Origin: Oxalobacteraceae bacterium
GTDB lineage: Bacteria > Pseudomonadota > Gammaproteobacteria > Burkholderiales > Burkholderiaceae_D
Assembly (NCBI GenBank): GCA_027490465.1
Contig: JAIXXZ010000023.1
Location: 1 to 60,929 of the forward strand
Direction: 5' to 3'
DNA: 60,929 bases
The notes beneath the pieces are model-generated. The model made no database searches, was not told the origin of the DNA, and saw nothing but the letters and a program-made list of their open reading frames with translations. Numbering within the stretch: position 1 is the first letter of the stretch; every line of letters starts with the position of its first letter. The translations under genes and the position numbers were made by a program. This document shows positions 46,447 to 55,572 of the stretch, piece by piece.

Positions 46447-47502
46447 ATGGAGAAAATTTTGATAAACCAATTTACATGTAAAAGCAAAACGATACGCGCG
46501 CACTCACTGGTGGCGGCAACGAGTGTTTCCTTCATACTGGCGGCCTGTGGCGGTGGTACGGGCACTGCACAATATTCAATCGACCCAGCAGGCAATCTGA
46601 CATCAGCAAACGTCGTCAACACCAATCCGGATGGCACAGTAACCACGACGGTTGCATCTTCATCAGGTGGAACGACGAGTACAAGTACCACCACCACGAC
46701 ACCAACGACCACGACACCAACGACCACGACACCAACGACCACGACGCCAACGACCACGACGCCGACCACAACTACAACAGCGCCAACAAGCACAGCACCA
46801 GCAAGCACCACGCCTATGCCCTTTGGCCAAGCAGCGGGCACCTACAAGCTCGCGTTTCAGGACGAGTTCAATTCATTCAACACCGCCGTGTGGAATGATT
46901 CGATCTGGTATGAAGCCAGTAATCCCACCAAGAACTACACCGTATCTAACGGCAGTCTGAAAATCTGGCCGCAACGTGATGCGAGCGGCAAATTTTTCAA
47001 TCGCACGATTGACACGGACGGCAAGTACTATCAGACCTATGGTTTCTTCGAAATCGAAGCCAAGCTCCCAGTGGGTAGGGGCACTTGGCCGGCCTTCTGG
47101 TTGTTCAATCACATCGGCACCCGACGTCCGGAGATTGATGTGATGGAGGCGTATGCGGGCGGTGGACCCAACAGCGGATGGTCTGATGCGAATCTGCATC
47201 CCACTGCCTATGCGCCGACTGTGTGGCTCGATGCCGGCCGTTTGGGTGGATCGAAAACGATACTGACCTCGGATCTGTCCGCAGCTTTCCATAAATACGC
47301 ACTGAAATGGGAGCCAAACAAGCAGACCTTTTACTTTGATGGCCGCGAGGTATATACCCTGAATGTGACGATGCCCGATCCTATGTACATCATGCTGGAC
47401 CTCTGGTATGGCAGCGCGAGCGGAACGCCTGACAATACGACACCAACGGGCATAGGCAATTCGTATGAAGTCAATTACGTTCGTTCCTGGAAATTGAACT
47501 GA
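46447..47502 (+). CDS. GH16 family glycanase lipoprotein with Thr-rich linker
   Basis: A 351-residue predicted lipoprotein (lipobox ILAAC, Cys34). A Thr/Ser/Pro-rich linker (~residues 68-125, TTTTP units) joins it to a family-16 glycoside hydrolase domain with the catalytic motif EIDVME (Glu229, Asp231, Glu234) and RGTWPAFWLFN. GH16 enzymes cleave or transglycosylate beta-1,3/1,4-glucans and galactans, and EPS-locus members trim the polymer or set its length. It has its own 267-bp upstream region after the GMC gene, and a strong terminator follows. Confidence 0.92.
   Translation: MEKILINQFTCKSKTIRAHSLVAATSVSFILAACGGGTGTAQYSIDPAGNLTSANVVNTNPDGTVTTTVASSSGGTTSTSTTTTTPTTTTPTTTTPTTTTPTTTTPTTTTTAPTSTAPASTTPMPFGQAAGTYKLAFQDEFNSFNTAVWNDSIWYEASNPTKNYTVSNGSLKIWPQRDASGKFFNRTIDTDGKYYQTYGFFEIEAKLPVGRGTWPAFWLFNHIGTRRPEIDVMEAYAGGGPNSGWSDANLHPTAYAPTVWLDAGRLGGSKTILTSDLSAAFHKYALKWEPNKQTFYFDGREVYTLNVTMPDPMYIMLDLWYGSASGTPDNTTPTGIGNSYEVNYVRSWKLN
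46701..46775 (+). repeat. 15-bp tandem repeat encoding the TTTTP linker
   Basis: ACCAACGACCACGAC occurs three times exactly (from 46701), then once with G for the first base (46746-46760), then degenerates. As it is a whole number of codons, copy changes would lengthen or shorten the linker by TTTTP units without breaking the frame. This is a potential variable-number repeat. Confidence 0.85.
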
Positions 47503-47533
47503 TGCGGTAGATTTTTTAGGTGGTTACCTCATG

Positions 47534-47560
47534 GACCAGCCTCGTGCTGGTCTTTTTTTT
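47534..47560 (+). terminator. Rho-independent terminator after the GH16 gene
   Basis: GACCAGC-CTCGT-GCTGGTC followed by eight T residues. It ends the wza-to-GH16 unit and separates it from the beta-helix gene, which must have its own promoter. Confidence 0.92.
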
Positions 47561-47625
47561 GATCTTCACCAACACCTTCCCCTCTGAGATGTTCAGGATA
47601 GGGCCCGACTGGAGGAGATCGGGCA

Positions 47626-49275
47626 ATGATGCGACGAATGCTGTTATTGATAATGCTGAGTTCACAGGCATCGGCAACGCCATTAGCCATGCCGACCGTC
47701 GTCAGAGATGGCGAAACAGTTCTTCTTGAATGTGGCCGTACTTATGTCGGCGAGCTTGATTTGTCGAACCGCCGTGGCGTTACCGTCACGACGCGCGGTG
47801 ACTGTGGCTACGCGGCTATCACACCAGCACGACCAGTCTCGGGTTGGAAAAACCATCCCCGCGATCCGCGACTATGGTCAGCGAGACTGGATGCCGCTCC
47901 AGCCCAGTTAGAGATCGCAGGTCAATTCCTGCCACTCGCGCATCATCCCAATGATCCTGGTGAGTGGCTTAAAGGTCAGAAGCTCTCGGTGCTACAGTTG
48001 AAAACGAATCTTCCCGAGTCAGCCATGGCGGGTGGGACTCTGGTCTGGCGCGCTGCCGACTGGCTGATACAGAAGCGGATGATTGCGCGATATGAGGATC
48101 AGATAGTGCAACTTGCGCCCGGCGATGATGAGGGCTTTGGCTTGCTGCCAGAGACTGAATTTTATGTTGAAGGCAAGCGATGGATGCTGGACTCTCCCGG
48201 TGAGTGGATACATGCCGATGGCTGGCTGCATGTCTGGCCGCCCGATGGCAAATCACCCGAGGGTCGTGCCTGGGTGACCCAACGCGCGCGCGCCATCAAC
48301 GCCAGCGGGTCGCAGGAGGTGAACATCCATCATTTGAAAATTTTCGCGGCCACACTGGGTATTGATGGCAGTGACAGCCGCAACCTCGCGATTTCAGACG
48401 TCGACATCATCAACAGCGGCGAGGAAGCTATTCTCATCGGTGGTAGCGGTGCAAGGCTGCGTGGGATCCGTATCAGCGGCACGGTGCAAAACGGCATACG
48501 CGCCAATGATGATGCTCAGGACGTGATCATCGCTGATAGCCAAATTGAGGGTGCCGGCATGCTGGGCATGCCTCGTCGATCCAAAGGCGCTATCGTCTTT
48601 GAGGCGGCGCGCGGTCATGTCGTGCAGCGTAATCGCATCACGAACACAGCCTACATCGGCATACGAGTATTTCGCCAGGCCATCGTCACAGACAATCTGA
48701 TCGATCGGGCTTGCCTGAGACTGGGGGACTGTGGCGGCATCTACACCTTTGCGCGAGATCGGCAATCGCTGGATACGCTCATCGAAAGAAACAAAATCAT
48801 GCATCTTCAAGGACGTATGTCGCATGCGATCTACCTGGATGATTTTGCTAATGGTGTCACGGTCCGAGGAAATCAATTACTGCATAATCCCAGCGGCATG
48901 CAATTGCATAATGGCTTCGGTAATTTGATTGCCAAAAATATTTTCTCCGACAATGTTCATGAACATATACTCTTCAATGAGACCGCTCCATTTGCATCAG
49001 TCAGGCGTAATCGCATAGCCGAAAATCAGTTCATATCGCGCAAGGAGACGCCGACCTTTCGACTCTGGAGTCATCACGGCAATAAAAATGTACGTAATTT
49101 CGCCGAATTTGAAAACAATACCTATGTCAGTACGCCCTCTCGTTTTGCCGAAGTAGAAGGTTATGGCCTGTTGAGTTACAAGGCATGGCAAGCGGTGGTC
49201 GGAGAAGAGCCGCATGCACGTTTCTCAGTGCCGGGGCCGTCGCCACAACTCGCCGGGGAGCGCCAGAATAAATAA
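47626..49275 (+). CDS. secreted right-handed beta-helix protein (probable polysaccharide lyase/epimerase-like)
   Basis: A 549-residue protein with a short signal peptide (MMRRMLLLIMLSSQASATP) and, from ~220 to 500, parallel beta-helix (PbH1) repeats such as GIDGSDSRNLAISDVDIINSG and NGIRANDDAQDVIIADS. This fold is that of pectate lyases, alginate lyases and AlgG-type epimerases, so it probably acts on the secreted polymer in the periplasm or outside. A strong GGAGGAGA ribosome-binding site precedes the ATG. Its last ~50 bp overlap the end of the convergent WecG/TagA gene. The catalytic residues cannot be assigned. Confidence 0.88.
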   Translation: MMRRMLLLIMLSSQASATPLAMPTVVRDGETVLLECGRTYVGELDLSNRRGVTVTTRGDCGYAAITPARPVSGWKNHPRDPRLWSARLDAAPAQLEIAGQFLPLAHHPNDPGEWLKGQKLSVLQLKTNLPESAMAGGTLVWRAADWLIQKRMIARYEDQIVQLAPGDDEGFGLLPETEFYVEGKRWMLDSPGEWIHADGWLHVWPPDGKSPEGRAWVTQRARAINASGSQEVNIHHLKIFAATLGIDGSDSRNLAISDVDIINSGEEAILIGGSGARLRGIRISGTVQNGIRANDDAQDVIIADSQIEGAGMLGMPRRSKGAIVFEAARGHVVQRNRITNTAYIGIRVFRQAIVTDNLIDRACLRLGDCGGIYTFARDRQSLDTLIERNKIMHLQGRMSHAIYLDDFANGVTVRGNQLLHNPSGMQLHNGFGNLIAKNIFSDNVHEHILFNETAPFASVRRNRIAENQFISRKETPTFRLWSHHGNKNVRNFAEFENNTYVSTPSRFAEVEGYGLLSYKAWQAVVGEEPHARFSVPGPSPQLAGERQNK

Positions 49276-49980
49276 GCTGTTGGTGATCAGATATCGCTTC
49301 ATCAACCGCGACGGCTCGTGGCACAGTCGGTAGAGCCATTCCAATCCCAGACGCTGCCAGCTCTGCGGTGCACGTGGCAGTACGCCGGCATGGTAATCAA
49401 ATGCTGCGCCCACACCCAGCATGACGGCCTGCACACGATCACGTTGCGATGCCATCCAGATTTCCTGCTTCGGACAGCCCAGTCCCACAAACAATAATCG
49501 TGCCCCTGAGTTATTGATGATTTCAACCATGTCCTCATTTTCTGATGCGCTCAGGCGTCGGAAGGGTGGTGACAGCATGCCGGCGATCTGCACATCCGGA
49601 AAGGCTTGCTGCAGTCTTTGTGTCAGTCGGGCGAGTGTGGTTTCGGTACTCCCCAACAGAAATACCGGTAACTGCAAACGTTCTGCTTCGCGCATCAGAT
49701 GCCACATCAAATCCGGTCCGTTGATGCGCTGCTGTTCTGGCCATCCGATTTTGCGCATGAGCCAGGCGACTGGTGCACCATCGGGTGTCGCCATATCGGC
49801 AAGCTGCAAAGCCTGTGCGAGCGCTTCATCATGCCTGGCGCTGACGACGACATGCACATTGCACAGACAAACCATCCGTGACTGCTTCCCTGTGGCCCAC
49901 CGCAGGATACGCCCCAGTGCCTGTTCCCAAGACAGGGTGTCGATACGGGTTCCCAGCAAAGCAACGCTACCAGATCGCAT
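49225..49980 (-). CDS. WecG/TagA/CpsF family glycosyltransferase
   Basis: A 251-residue GT26 family enzyme. Signature segments are GTRIDTLSWEQAL, ATPDGAPVAWLMR, FLLGSTETTLARL and FVGLGCPKQEIWM. These proteins transfer a ManNAcA- or ManNAc-type sugar to a lipid-linked acceptor in the cytoplasm, usually as the second sugar. The ATG at 49980 gives the usual N-terminus; an upstream GTG at 50040 is possible. It is the last minus-strand gene of the locus and is separated from the others by the plus-strand methyltransferase-like gene. Confidence 0.87.
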   Translation of the reverse strand: MRSGSVALLGTRIDTLSWEQALGRILRWATGKQSRMVCLCNVHVVVSARHDEALAQALQLADMATPDGAPVAWLMRKIGWPEQQRINGPDLMWHLMREAERLQLPVFLLGSTETTLARLTQRLQQAFPDVQIAGMLSPPFRRLSASENEDMVEIINNSGARLLFVGLGCPKQEIWMASQRDRVQAVMLGVGAAFDYHAGVLPRAPQSWQRLGLEWLYRLCHEPSRLMKRYLITNSLFILALPGELWRRPRH

Positions 49981-50108
49981 ACGAATATCGCCTGAAAGGA
50001 CATCAGTGTTGATTGAAGCGCACATGAGCAGGAGGCTCACTGACTGTTCGCAAAACTTTGTCGCTACTTTTAGCGAAGATAAGCTTCTCTTTCAGACGGA
50101 ATGTCCGG

Positions 50109-50696
50109 ATGTTTTCAGAAATGATAGAAAGCGCACGTCAGAGAACACGGCAGCGCATTGATGAAGCCTTCATTGACTTCAGTGGCGGCGAGCAGGCCTA
50201 CACGGGTAAAAACGCTCATCGCCGCCTAAAGCTCAATACGGTGAACAGTCAGCCTGTGCAGGAAAACATCAGGCTGCCTTTTGACGATGAGGCTGTGGAC
50301 TGGGTGGCCTGTTACGAGTTACTCGAAACTTGCGTGAGCTTTGAGCGTCAGGTCAGACTGTTGCGAGAGCTGCTGCGTATCGCCAAAAAAGGTGTCTTTG
50401 TTTCCACGCCCAATCGGTGGCATCCTCTGGCAGGCTGGTTGCGTCCGCCGCCTCATGCAGGCTTGCTGGACGCGATGAAGATCAAGACCATGATGGATGT
50501 CTTGCCCGGCCATCTGCCCTGGCGTCTGGGTCATGTCAGGGTGATGGGTCTGAAATCACATTACTTTCTGATGATCTGGAAAGACGAACGCTACGTCCCG
50601 GCGCCGGTCGCAGATCAGTCCGCCGTTGTCGAGCCGGCGGCCGGGCGGAATTCGGCGGGCAACGAAACCAAGGAAGTAGTCCAGGTCCTTCCATAA
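50109..50696 (+). CDS. methyltransferase-like protein lacking SAM motif I
   Basis: A 195-residue protein resembling the second half of class I methyltransferases: IRLPFDDEAVDWVACYELLE (motif IV-like), RLLRELLRIAKKGVFVSTP (post-motif) and a C-terminal segment ending SHYFLMIWKD. The GxGxG motif I is absent from the N-terminus, so it is truncated or an inactive relative. The C-terminal ~37 residues, after LMIWKD, lie antisense to the deacetylase gene and look like read-through. The open frame extends upstream to a TTG at 50058. It is the only plus-strand gene in this half of the locus. Confidence 0.55.
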   Translation: MFSEMIESARQRTRQRIDEAFIDFSGGEQAYTGKNAHRRLKLNTVNSQPVQENIRLPFDDEAVDWVACYELLETCVSFERQVRLLRELLRIAKKGVFVSTPNRWHPLAGWLRPPPHAGLLDAMKIKTMMDVLPGHLPWRLGHVRVMGLKSHYFLMIWKDERYVPAPVADQSAVVEPAAGRNSAGNETKEVVQVLP

Positions 50697-51329
50697 CTGC
50701 AGCCGCTCGATGTCCAATGCATGACACCACAGATGAAAAACTTTACCGTGCTGCTCCATATGATCGAACAGCCGGTAGAGGCGCATTAGCCAGTTATCTT
50801 CTGCAATGATGGCCTGGAATGCTGGCCATCGTCTTTTGTAGTCGCCTTGCGAGATAAAATTTCGTATCAATACGCTGCGCTTGTGCGGATAGAACTGCAG
50901 TGAGGTCGGTATCGTGAAACGCTGCTCGCCTGCGTCCGAGTACAGATTTTTGATCGTGCGAGCATAGGCAAAGTCAGCGCGCCTGACCATCTGCACATGC
51001 CGAGCATGGAATTGCCCGCCGGGATAACAGAAACCGGACACGGCTTGTCCCAGACGCTGCTCCAGCTCGGCTTTTCCTTCGCTGATCTGACGCCAGGCTT
51101 CATTGTCATCCACGCGGGTCAGGTAGCGATGATCCAGCGTGTGTGAGCCAATCTCGAAATGCCGAGATAATTCTCTCGCTTGTGCCGCCGTCATCACCGG
51201 TGGGCCCTCTGCATTGCGAATCGGTAGGTAGAAACTTGCTCTCAAGCCGTGTCTGGCGAGCTTGTCGGCAATGCGCAAGTCCAGCGGATGACCATCATCC
51301 ACCGAGAGACTGAATACCAATTGATTCAT
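50556..51329 (-). CDS. polysaccharide deacetylase (NodB homology domain)
   Basis: A 257-residue CE4-family carbohydrate esterase. The metal and base residues are Asp11-Asp12 (SVDDGHP) and the HxxxH motif SHTLDH (His63, His67), and CYPGGQFHARH follows. It has no signal peptide, suggesting action on lipid-linked precursors in the cytoplasm or an unusual export route. The ATG at 51329 shares one base with the stop of the upstream glycosyltransferase gene (TGATG), so they are coupled. The 3' 141 bp overlap the convergent methyltransferase-like gene. Confidence 0.88.
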   Translation of the reverse strand: MNQLVFSLSVDDGHPLDLRIADKLARHGLRASFYLPIRNAEGPPVMTAAQARELSRHFEIGSHTLDHRYLTRVDDNEAWRQISEGKAELEQRLGQAVSGFCYPGGQFHARHVQMVRRADFAYARTIKNLYSDAGEQRFTIPTSLQFYPHKRSVLIRNFISQGDYKRRWPAFQAIIAEDNWLMRLYRLFDHMEQHGKVFHLWCHALDIERLQLWKDLDYFLGFVARRIPPGRRLDNGGLICDRRRDVAFVFPDHQKVM

Positions 51330-52510
51330 CAGTGGGTACGTGCGGCCGTGGCTGCCGCTGGATCTCCAGGTTCGCCAAATCCGTCGCTGGTATTTGCACT
51401 ACCTGGTCGCTCCGCCTGCGTCTGGAATCCCAGTGCACAACGGCAGGCATCAACAATACCGGCGGCCGCACTGTCAAAGTTATAGCGACGCACGCGCTCC
51501 AGGCTATGCCGACTGAATGCCTGCCAGCGTGCGGTATTTTGCAGCAAGCCTTCTGCACAATCGGCCCAGGCATGGACGTCGAGTTCACGTACATAGCCAT
51601 TCCGGCCATCGACCACCAGCTCGCCTGCGACGCCGGCATGCGGACTCACCAGCACGGGCAATCCAGAGGCGCAGGCTTCATTGGCCACCACGCCCCAGAC
51701 ATCTGCATGCGAGGGAAATAGAAAAATTTTGGCGGATTGGTACAGACCCGGCAATGCCTCCTGCGAAGCAAATCCCTCAAAGTACGCATCAACCCAGGGC
51801 GCATACGACTCTGACCGTTCACGCAAGATCGCATCAAGACTGCCAGAGCCTACAAATAACAAGCGGATGCGCCGTTGCAGCCGCTTCGCTGTTTCGCGGG
51901 CGACCTCCAGTGCAAACAGGGGATCTTTTGACGGTTCCATGCGGGAGCAATAGATGAAATCAAAAATTCGAATTACATCCGGCTTGGGTTGGAAGCTTTC
52001 GTTCGATACACACAGCCAGGAATAAAAACAGCGGCTATCGTCGATGCCGTAAGAATGATACAAGCGCTTTCCATCCTCACTTGCTGCAATAAAGCTGCGC
52101 GAGCCGCGATACACTACGCGACGTACCAGGCGATGTGCCAGCGACAAACAGCGTTCCGATGAGTGCGTTCCATCCGTCATCGCAACGTGTGCGCAATTTC
52201 TCAAGCGGGCCACGAGGAAGGCATAAAGATGCGTAGGATTGAATCCGTCGGTGATGATGACATCGGCTTTGAGACGAAATAGCAGGGGTACGACATCTGG
52301 ATTGTGATGGATATAGCGACCGCGATACGTCAGAAACGACTCGCGCAAAAAGTGCTTCTGAAATTCCGCTTCAGGCAAATCCCACAAGCGGTTGGGCTCG
52401 CGTTGCACACAAAATATCGCGTGGAAATCAAAGCCCGGCCACCGCGCCAGACGATTGAAAATCGGTATGCGATACGGCGGCGGTATGTTGGTGAGCAGTG
52501 CTATACGCAT
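51329..52510 (-). CDS. GT4 family glycosyltransferase
   Basis: A 393-residue GT-B enzyme. The N-terminus is MRIALLTNIPPPYRIPIFNRL. The donor-binding region holds FDFIYCSRMEPSKDPLFALE and the E-x7-E-like segment FLFPSHADVWGVVANEACASG typical of GT4 retaining transferases. It would add one sugar to the lipid-linked repeat unit on the cytoplasmic face. The ATG at 52510 is chosen from the N-terminal motif; the frame open upstream to 52669 lies inside the next gene. It is coupled to the deacetylase downstream. Confidence 0.88.
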   Translation of the reverse strand: MRIALLTNIPPPYRIPIFNRLARWPGFDFHAIFCVQREPNRLWDLPEAEFQKHFLRESFLTYRGRYIHHNPDVVPLLFRLKADVIITDGFNPTHLYAFLVARLRNCAHVAMTDGTHSSERCLSLAHRLVRRVVYRGSRSFIAASEDGKRLYHSYGIDDSRCFYSWLCVSNESFQPKPDVIRIFDFIYCSRMEPSKDPLFALEVARETAKRLQRRIRLLFVGSGSLDAILRERSESYAPWVDAYFEGFASQEALPGLYQSAKIFLFPSHADVWGVVANEACASGLPVLVSPHAGVAGELVVDGRNGYVRELDVHAWADCAEGLLQNTARWQAFSRHSLERVRRYNFDSAAAGIVDACRCALGFQTQAERPGSANTSDGFGEPGDPAAATAARTH

Positions 52511-52547
52511 AATTCCAGGCAAATAACTCGTTCGGCGCTGTGGTGCT

Positions 52548-53465
52548 TTATTTGGCGCATTTTGAAAAAGACGCGGACGCTGAGTGGCGCTGCAAGAGCT
52601 GCTCGCGCCAATGGCGCAGCCACCAGCCCAGCCATCCATCCAGACGACCTCGAGCGACTGCATAGCCATGAACCATGTGATGGTGCATGGGATCTGCCGA
52701 GGTAACCTGAAAAAATGGTTTGATCAATGGTGATAGCAGACCTCGCGCAATCACCCATATCGGCAGTCTGTGTTTCGCATACATGGCACCGGTGCCCCGC
52801 GCGCGCAGACGTGCACTTTTCAATGCGTTGTCGCTCACGACCAGCTGAGGCGGATCGACACGGTGATGAACACGGGCATCGGGTTCATGCGCTACGAGTG
52901 CGCCTGAGCGCAGCGCCCGCAAGATCATGTCGGTTTCCTCCCCGGCGCCGAACCATTGACCCACACCCAGGCGACCATCGAAGCCACCGATGCGATCAAG
53001 CAGACTGCGCTCAAAGAATAAGGTAATGGACGAGACCGGAATATCCCGAAAACGCGATGATCGATGCCAGCTCAACAGCCCCGGGGGAATGGGCGCATCC
53101 TGCTCTACCCAGCGGGTGATGATCCCTTGCGGCCGATCGTGATACCGACTGCGCAAGCGGATGCGCTCGAGTGTATGCGGTTCATACCAGCAGTCATCGT
53201 CCGGGAATCCCAACCACTGACCGCTGGCTTCGGCGATACCGGCGTTGCGTGCAAGGGCCAGATTTGGCGGGAAGTGATGCACGTGTCGGATAGCGAGACC
53301 CAGACAGCGCGCCCTGTGCACGATGGGCATCAGCCGCTCATCCTGATTCTGGTCGACGACGATCACGTCGAAATCATGAAATGTCTGCACCAGCAGCGAG
53401 TCGAACAGGCGATTCAACTCGACGGTACGACCGACGGTAGCCAATATCAGTGAAAAGTCACGCAT
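52548..53465 (-). CDS. GT2 family glycosyltransferase
   Basis: A 305-residue GT-A enzyme. FSLILATVGRTVELNRLFDSL starts the nucleotide-binding domain, VIVVDQNQDE is the first aspartate strand and GFPDDDCWYEPHTL carries the DxD metal site. GAGEETDMILRAL is the ED-type catalytic region. It overlaps the following GT2 gene by 8 bp and belongs to the minus-strand assembly operon. Donor and acceptor are not predictable. Confidence 0.9.
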   Translation of the reverse strand: MRDFSLILATVGRTVELNRLFDSLLVQTFHDFDVIVVDQNQDERLMPIVHRARCLGLAIRHVHHFPPNLALARNAGIAEASGQWLGFPDDDCWYEPHTLERIRLRSRYHDRPQGIITRWVEQDAPIPPGLLSWHRSSRFRDIPVSSITLFFERSLLDRIGGFDGRLGVGQWFGAGEETDMILRALRSGALVAHEPDARVHHRVDPPQLVVSDNALKSARLRARGTGAMYAKHRLPIWVIARGLLSPLIKPFFQVTSADPMHHHMVHGYAVARGRLDGWLGWWLRHWREQLLQRHSASASFSKCAK

Positions 53466-54273
53466 GACTGCCTACCGGTGGCTGTGTTCGCAGGCTATCG
53501 CGCCATCGTCGTGCGAAATAACGCGCCGTATGCGTCAGTCGGGTCACTGGGTTGATGCCGGCATGCGCCAGCCTGACCTGCAAATCCTCGCGCATCGCAG
53601 CGCCGCGTTCCCGGGTTGACAGGCTGCCCGCATGTTCGCGAAAAGCAGTCAGTGGCTTATTCATTTGCAGAGGTTCTGAAAGCAGGGAAAGCCGCAACCA
53701 CAGGTCATAATCCATGGCATAGCGGAGCTTTTTATCGAAGCCGCCTGCTTGCAAAAGCAAGGAGCGTTTGGCGAAGCAGGCCGGATGCGGGATGAAATTG
53801 CCGCGCAAAAGTTGTTGTCGGCTATATCGGGGAGCGGCATAGCCCTCGGGGATCAGCTGACCATCGATGACGCTCATCGTTCGTCCGAACAGCCATTGGC
53901 ATCGGGTCGTTCTGAAACTCTCGGCGACTATCTTGAACACATCGGCATGCAGGTAGAAATCATCCGAGTGGAGAAATGCGACGATCTCGTGAGTGGCGAT
54001 AGCAAGGCCTGCATTCATCGCATCGCTGATGCCATTGCAGCGGTTCTTCACCAATTTTACCGGCCGCTCGATATTTTCTATGCGAGACAGTGTGCCATCG
54101 GTCGACTGTCCGTCCACAAAAATATACTCAACATCGACAGCTTCTTGTCCCAATACGGACTTAATCGATTCTTCCAGCCAGTGCTCACTGTTACGGGTAC
54201 AGGTGATGACAGAAAATCCGGGTAATAGAGTCGTCATAATGGATGTGATTTTGTCGCGCAGGTGGCGGATCAT
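53458..54273 (-). CDS. GT2 family glycosyltransferase
   Basis: A 271-residue GT-A enzyme with FSVITCTRNSEHWLEESIKSV, YIFVDGQSTDGTL, a DxD-like FLHSDDFYLHAD and the region FAKRSLLLQAGGFDKKLRYAMDYDLWLRL. The ATG at 54273 overlaps the stop of the upstream gene as ATGA (54270-54273), which supports this start; an ATG at 54237 would also give a normal GT2 start. Part of the cytoplasmic repeat-unit assembly. Confidence 0.88.
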   Translation of the reverse strand: MIRHLRDKITSIMTTLLPGFSVITCTRNSEHWLEESIKSVLGQEAVDVEYIFVDGQSTDGTLSRIENIERPVKLVKNRCNGISDAMNAGLAIATHEIVAFLHSDDFYLHADVFKIVAESFRTTRCQWLFGRTMSVIDGQLIPEGYAAPRYSRQQLLRGNFIPHPACFAKRSLLLQAGGFDKKLRYAMDYDLWLRLSLLSEPLQMNKPLTAFREHAGSLSTRERGAAMREDLQVRLAHAGINPVTRLTHTARYFARRWRDSLRTQPPVGSHA

Positions 54274-55571
54274 CTCGTGCTTCGTTGGTCTACAGGATGT
54301 CCTGTCTTTGTAGACCGGCTTTGCGATGGATCCAATCCACTTGTCGTTTTGTTTGCAATGGGTCCTGGTGGCAGGGAATACAGCGCAAGCAAGCGTCCTG
54401 CCGCATGATTAGCATCAGCAGCTACCTGGGGTGACACCACGCAATCCGGTCTGGGTGTGTAATTCAGCAAGGCACTGGCAAGCTCTTCAAGGTGCTCATG
54501 CAGACGCAACTGATCAGGCCGGCTGGCGTAGATGCTTAGCTCAGGCGTGCCGCCGCGTCGCAGCGCGAACACGGTTTTTCCCAGCAATAGACCTTCCAGC
54601 ACGGTAGTCGAGCAAGCTTCTTCGCACACAGAAGGCACCACGATCACCTGCGCGCGCATCGCGAGTTTCAGTGTCGTTTCCATGCTCTGCCAGCCATGGA
54701 AATTCACATTCGCATATCGCTTGCGCAGCATGGCTTCCTCTTCGCCGTCACCTGCGATATCCATGACGATGCGATGGCCGAGTTGGGGCTTCAGAAGTGC
54801 GAGTAAAGCGCTCACGCCCTTGGCAGGATAGAGTTTGGCGGCGATGAATACATGCAGTCTGTCATTGGGCAGCATCATCGGTTGATGCGTGCTCAGATTT
54901 TTCAAGTAGGACGTATCGACGAAGTTGTGCACCGTGATACCCCAGGCTTGATCACCAAAGCAGCGTGATAAATTCTTGCGCAGCATGTCAGAGACAAACA
55001 CGGTTTTATGTCGTGCAAATCCTGTCTGTACCTCATAACGAAAGCGACGCACGGCAAGCGCAGAGATATATCGTTGCAGCCAATTCGGATGATGCGTACG
55101 GCATCCTGCGCAGGCTCTCGGATCGAGATCGTGACAGACTTCGCCGCGACGAAAGCGGGTATGTATCAGGCAATCGCTGCCCTGATCATGACGCGTCTGT
55201 AAAAAATTGATCGAAGGTGGCAAGTAGTAAGCCACATTGGGCAAGTGACCATGGTAATGAATCACGTCATAGTCACCGGCTCTGCGCTGCATCGCTCGCG
55301 CAAACCGCCTGGCCAGCAGGCTGCGTTTTCCTGGCATGAAAACGCCCAGCGTCATTTCCTTCCAACCGCTGAATTGCCCACGTAATTCGGGGAAAAATTG
55401 TCCTCCGAAGTGCATCGCGTCTCCGGCCACTTTTTCAGGGAAGTCATCATTACCCATCAAATCGACTTGATGACCTGCATCGGCGAGTGCTCGACAGAGC
55501 CCGATCACGTGGCGCGCGAGACCGCCCATGGACGGGGCTGGCAAATCTTCGCTCACCATCAGAATGCGCAT
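54270..55571 (-). CDS. GT4 family glycosyltransferase
   Basis: A 433-residue GT-B enzyme beginning MRILMVSEDLPAPSMGGLARH, with a Cys-rich insertion (VCHDLDPRACAGCRTHH, ~150-166) that recurs in some EPS transferases and might bind metal. The donor domain has VFIAAKLYPAKGVSALLAL and VPSVCEEACSTTVLEGLLLGK. It starts one base after the flippase stop and overlaps the next gene by 4 bp, so it is tightly coupled. The C-terminal ~25 residues are polar and may be extra. Confidence 0.87.
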   Translation of the reverse strand: MRILMVSEDLPAPSMGGLARHVIGLCRALADAGHQVDLMGNDDFPEKVAGDAMHFGGQFFPELRGQFSGWKEMTLGVFMPGKRSLLARRFARAMQRRAGDYDVIHYHGHLPNVAYYLPPSINFLQTRHDQGSDCLIHTRFRRGEVCHDLDPRACAGCRTHHPNWLQRYISALAVRRFRYEVQTGFARHKTVFVSDMLRKNLSRCFGDQAWGITVHNFVDTSYLKNLSTHQPMMLPNDRLHVFIAAKLYPAKGVSALLALLKPQLGHRIVMDIAGDGEEEAMLRKRYANVNFHGWQSMETTLKLAMRAQVIVVPSVCEEACSTTVLEGLLLGKTVFALRRGGTPELSIYASRPDQLRLHEHLEELASALLNYTPRPDCVVSPQVAADANHAAGRLLALYSLPPGPIANKTTSGLDPSQSRSTKTGHPVDQRSTR

Positions 55572-55572
55572 C

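Noticed and set aside
46701-46775. Tandem repeats as a CRISPR array
   Set aside because: The 15-bp units are contiguous with no spacers and are in-frame codons of the GH16 gene.
46440-46841. Minus-strand ORF with long Val/Gly runs
   Set aside because: It is the antisense of the Thr-rich linker repeat of the GH16 gene, which has a lipobox and catalytic motif.
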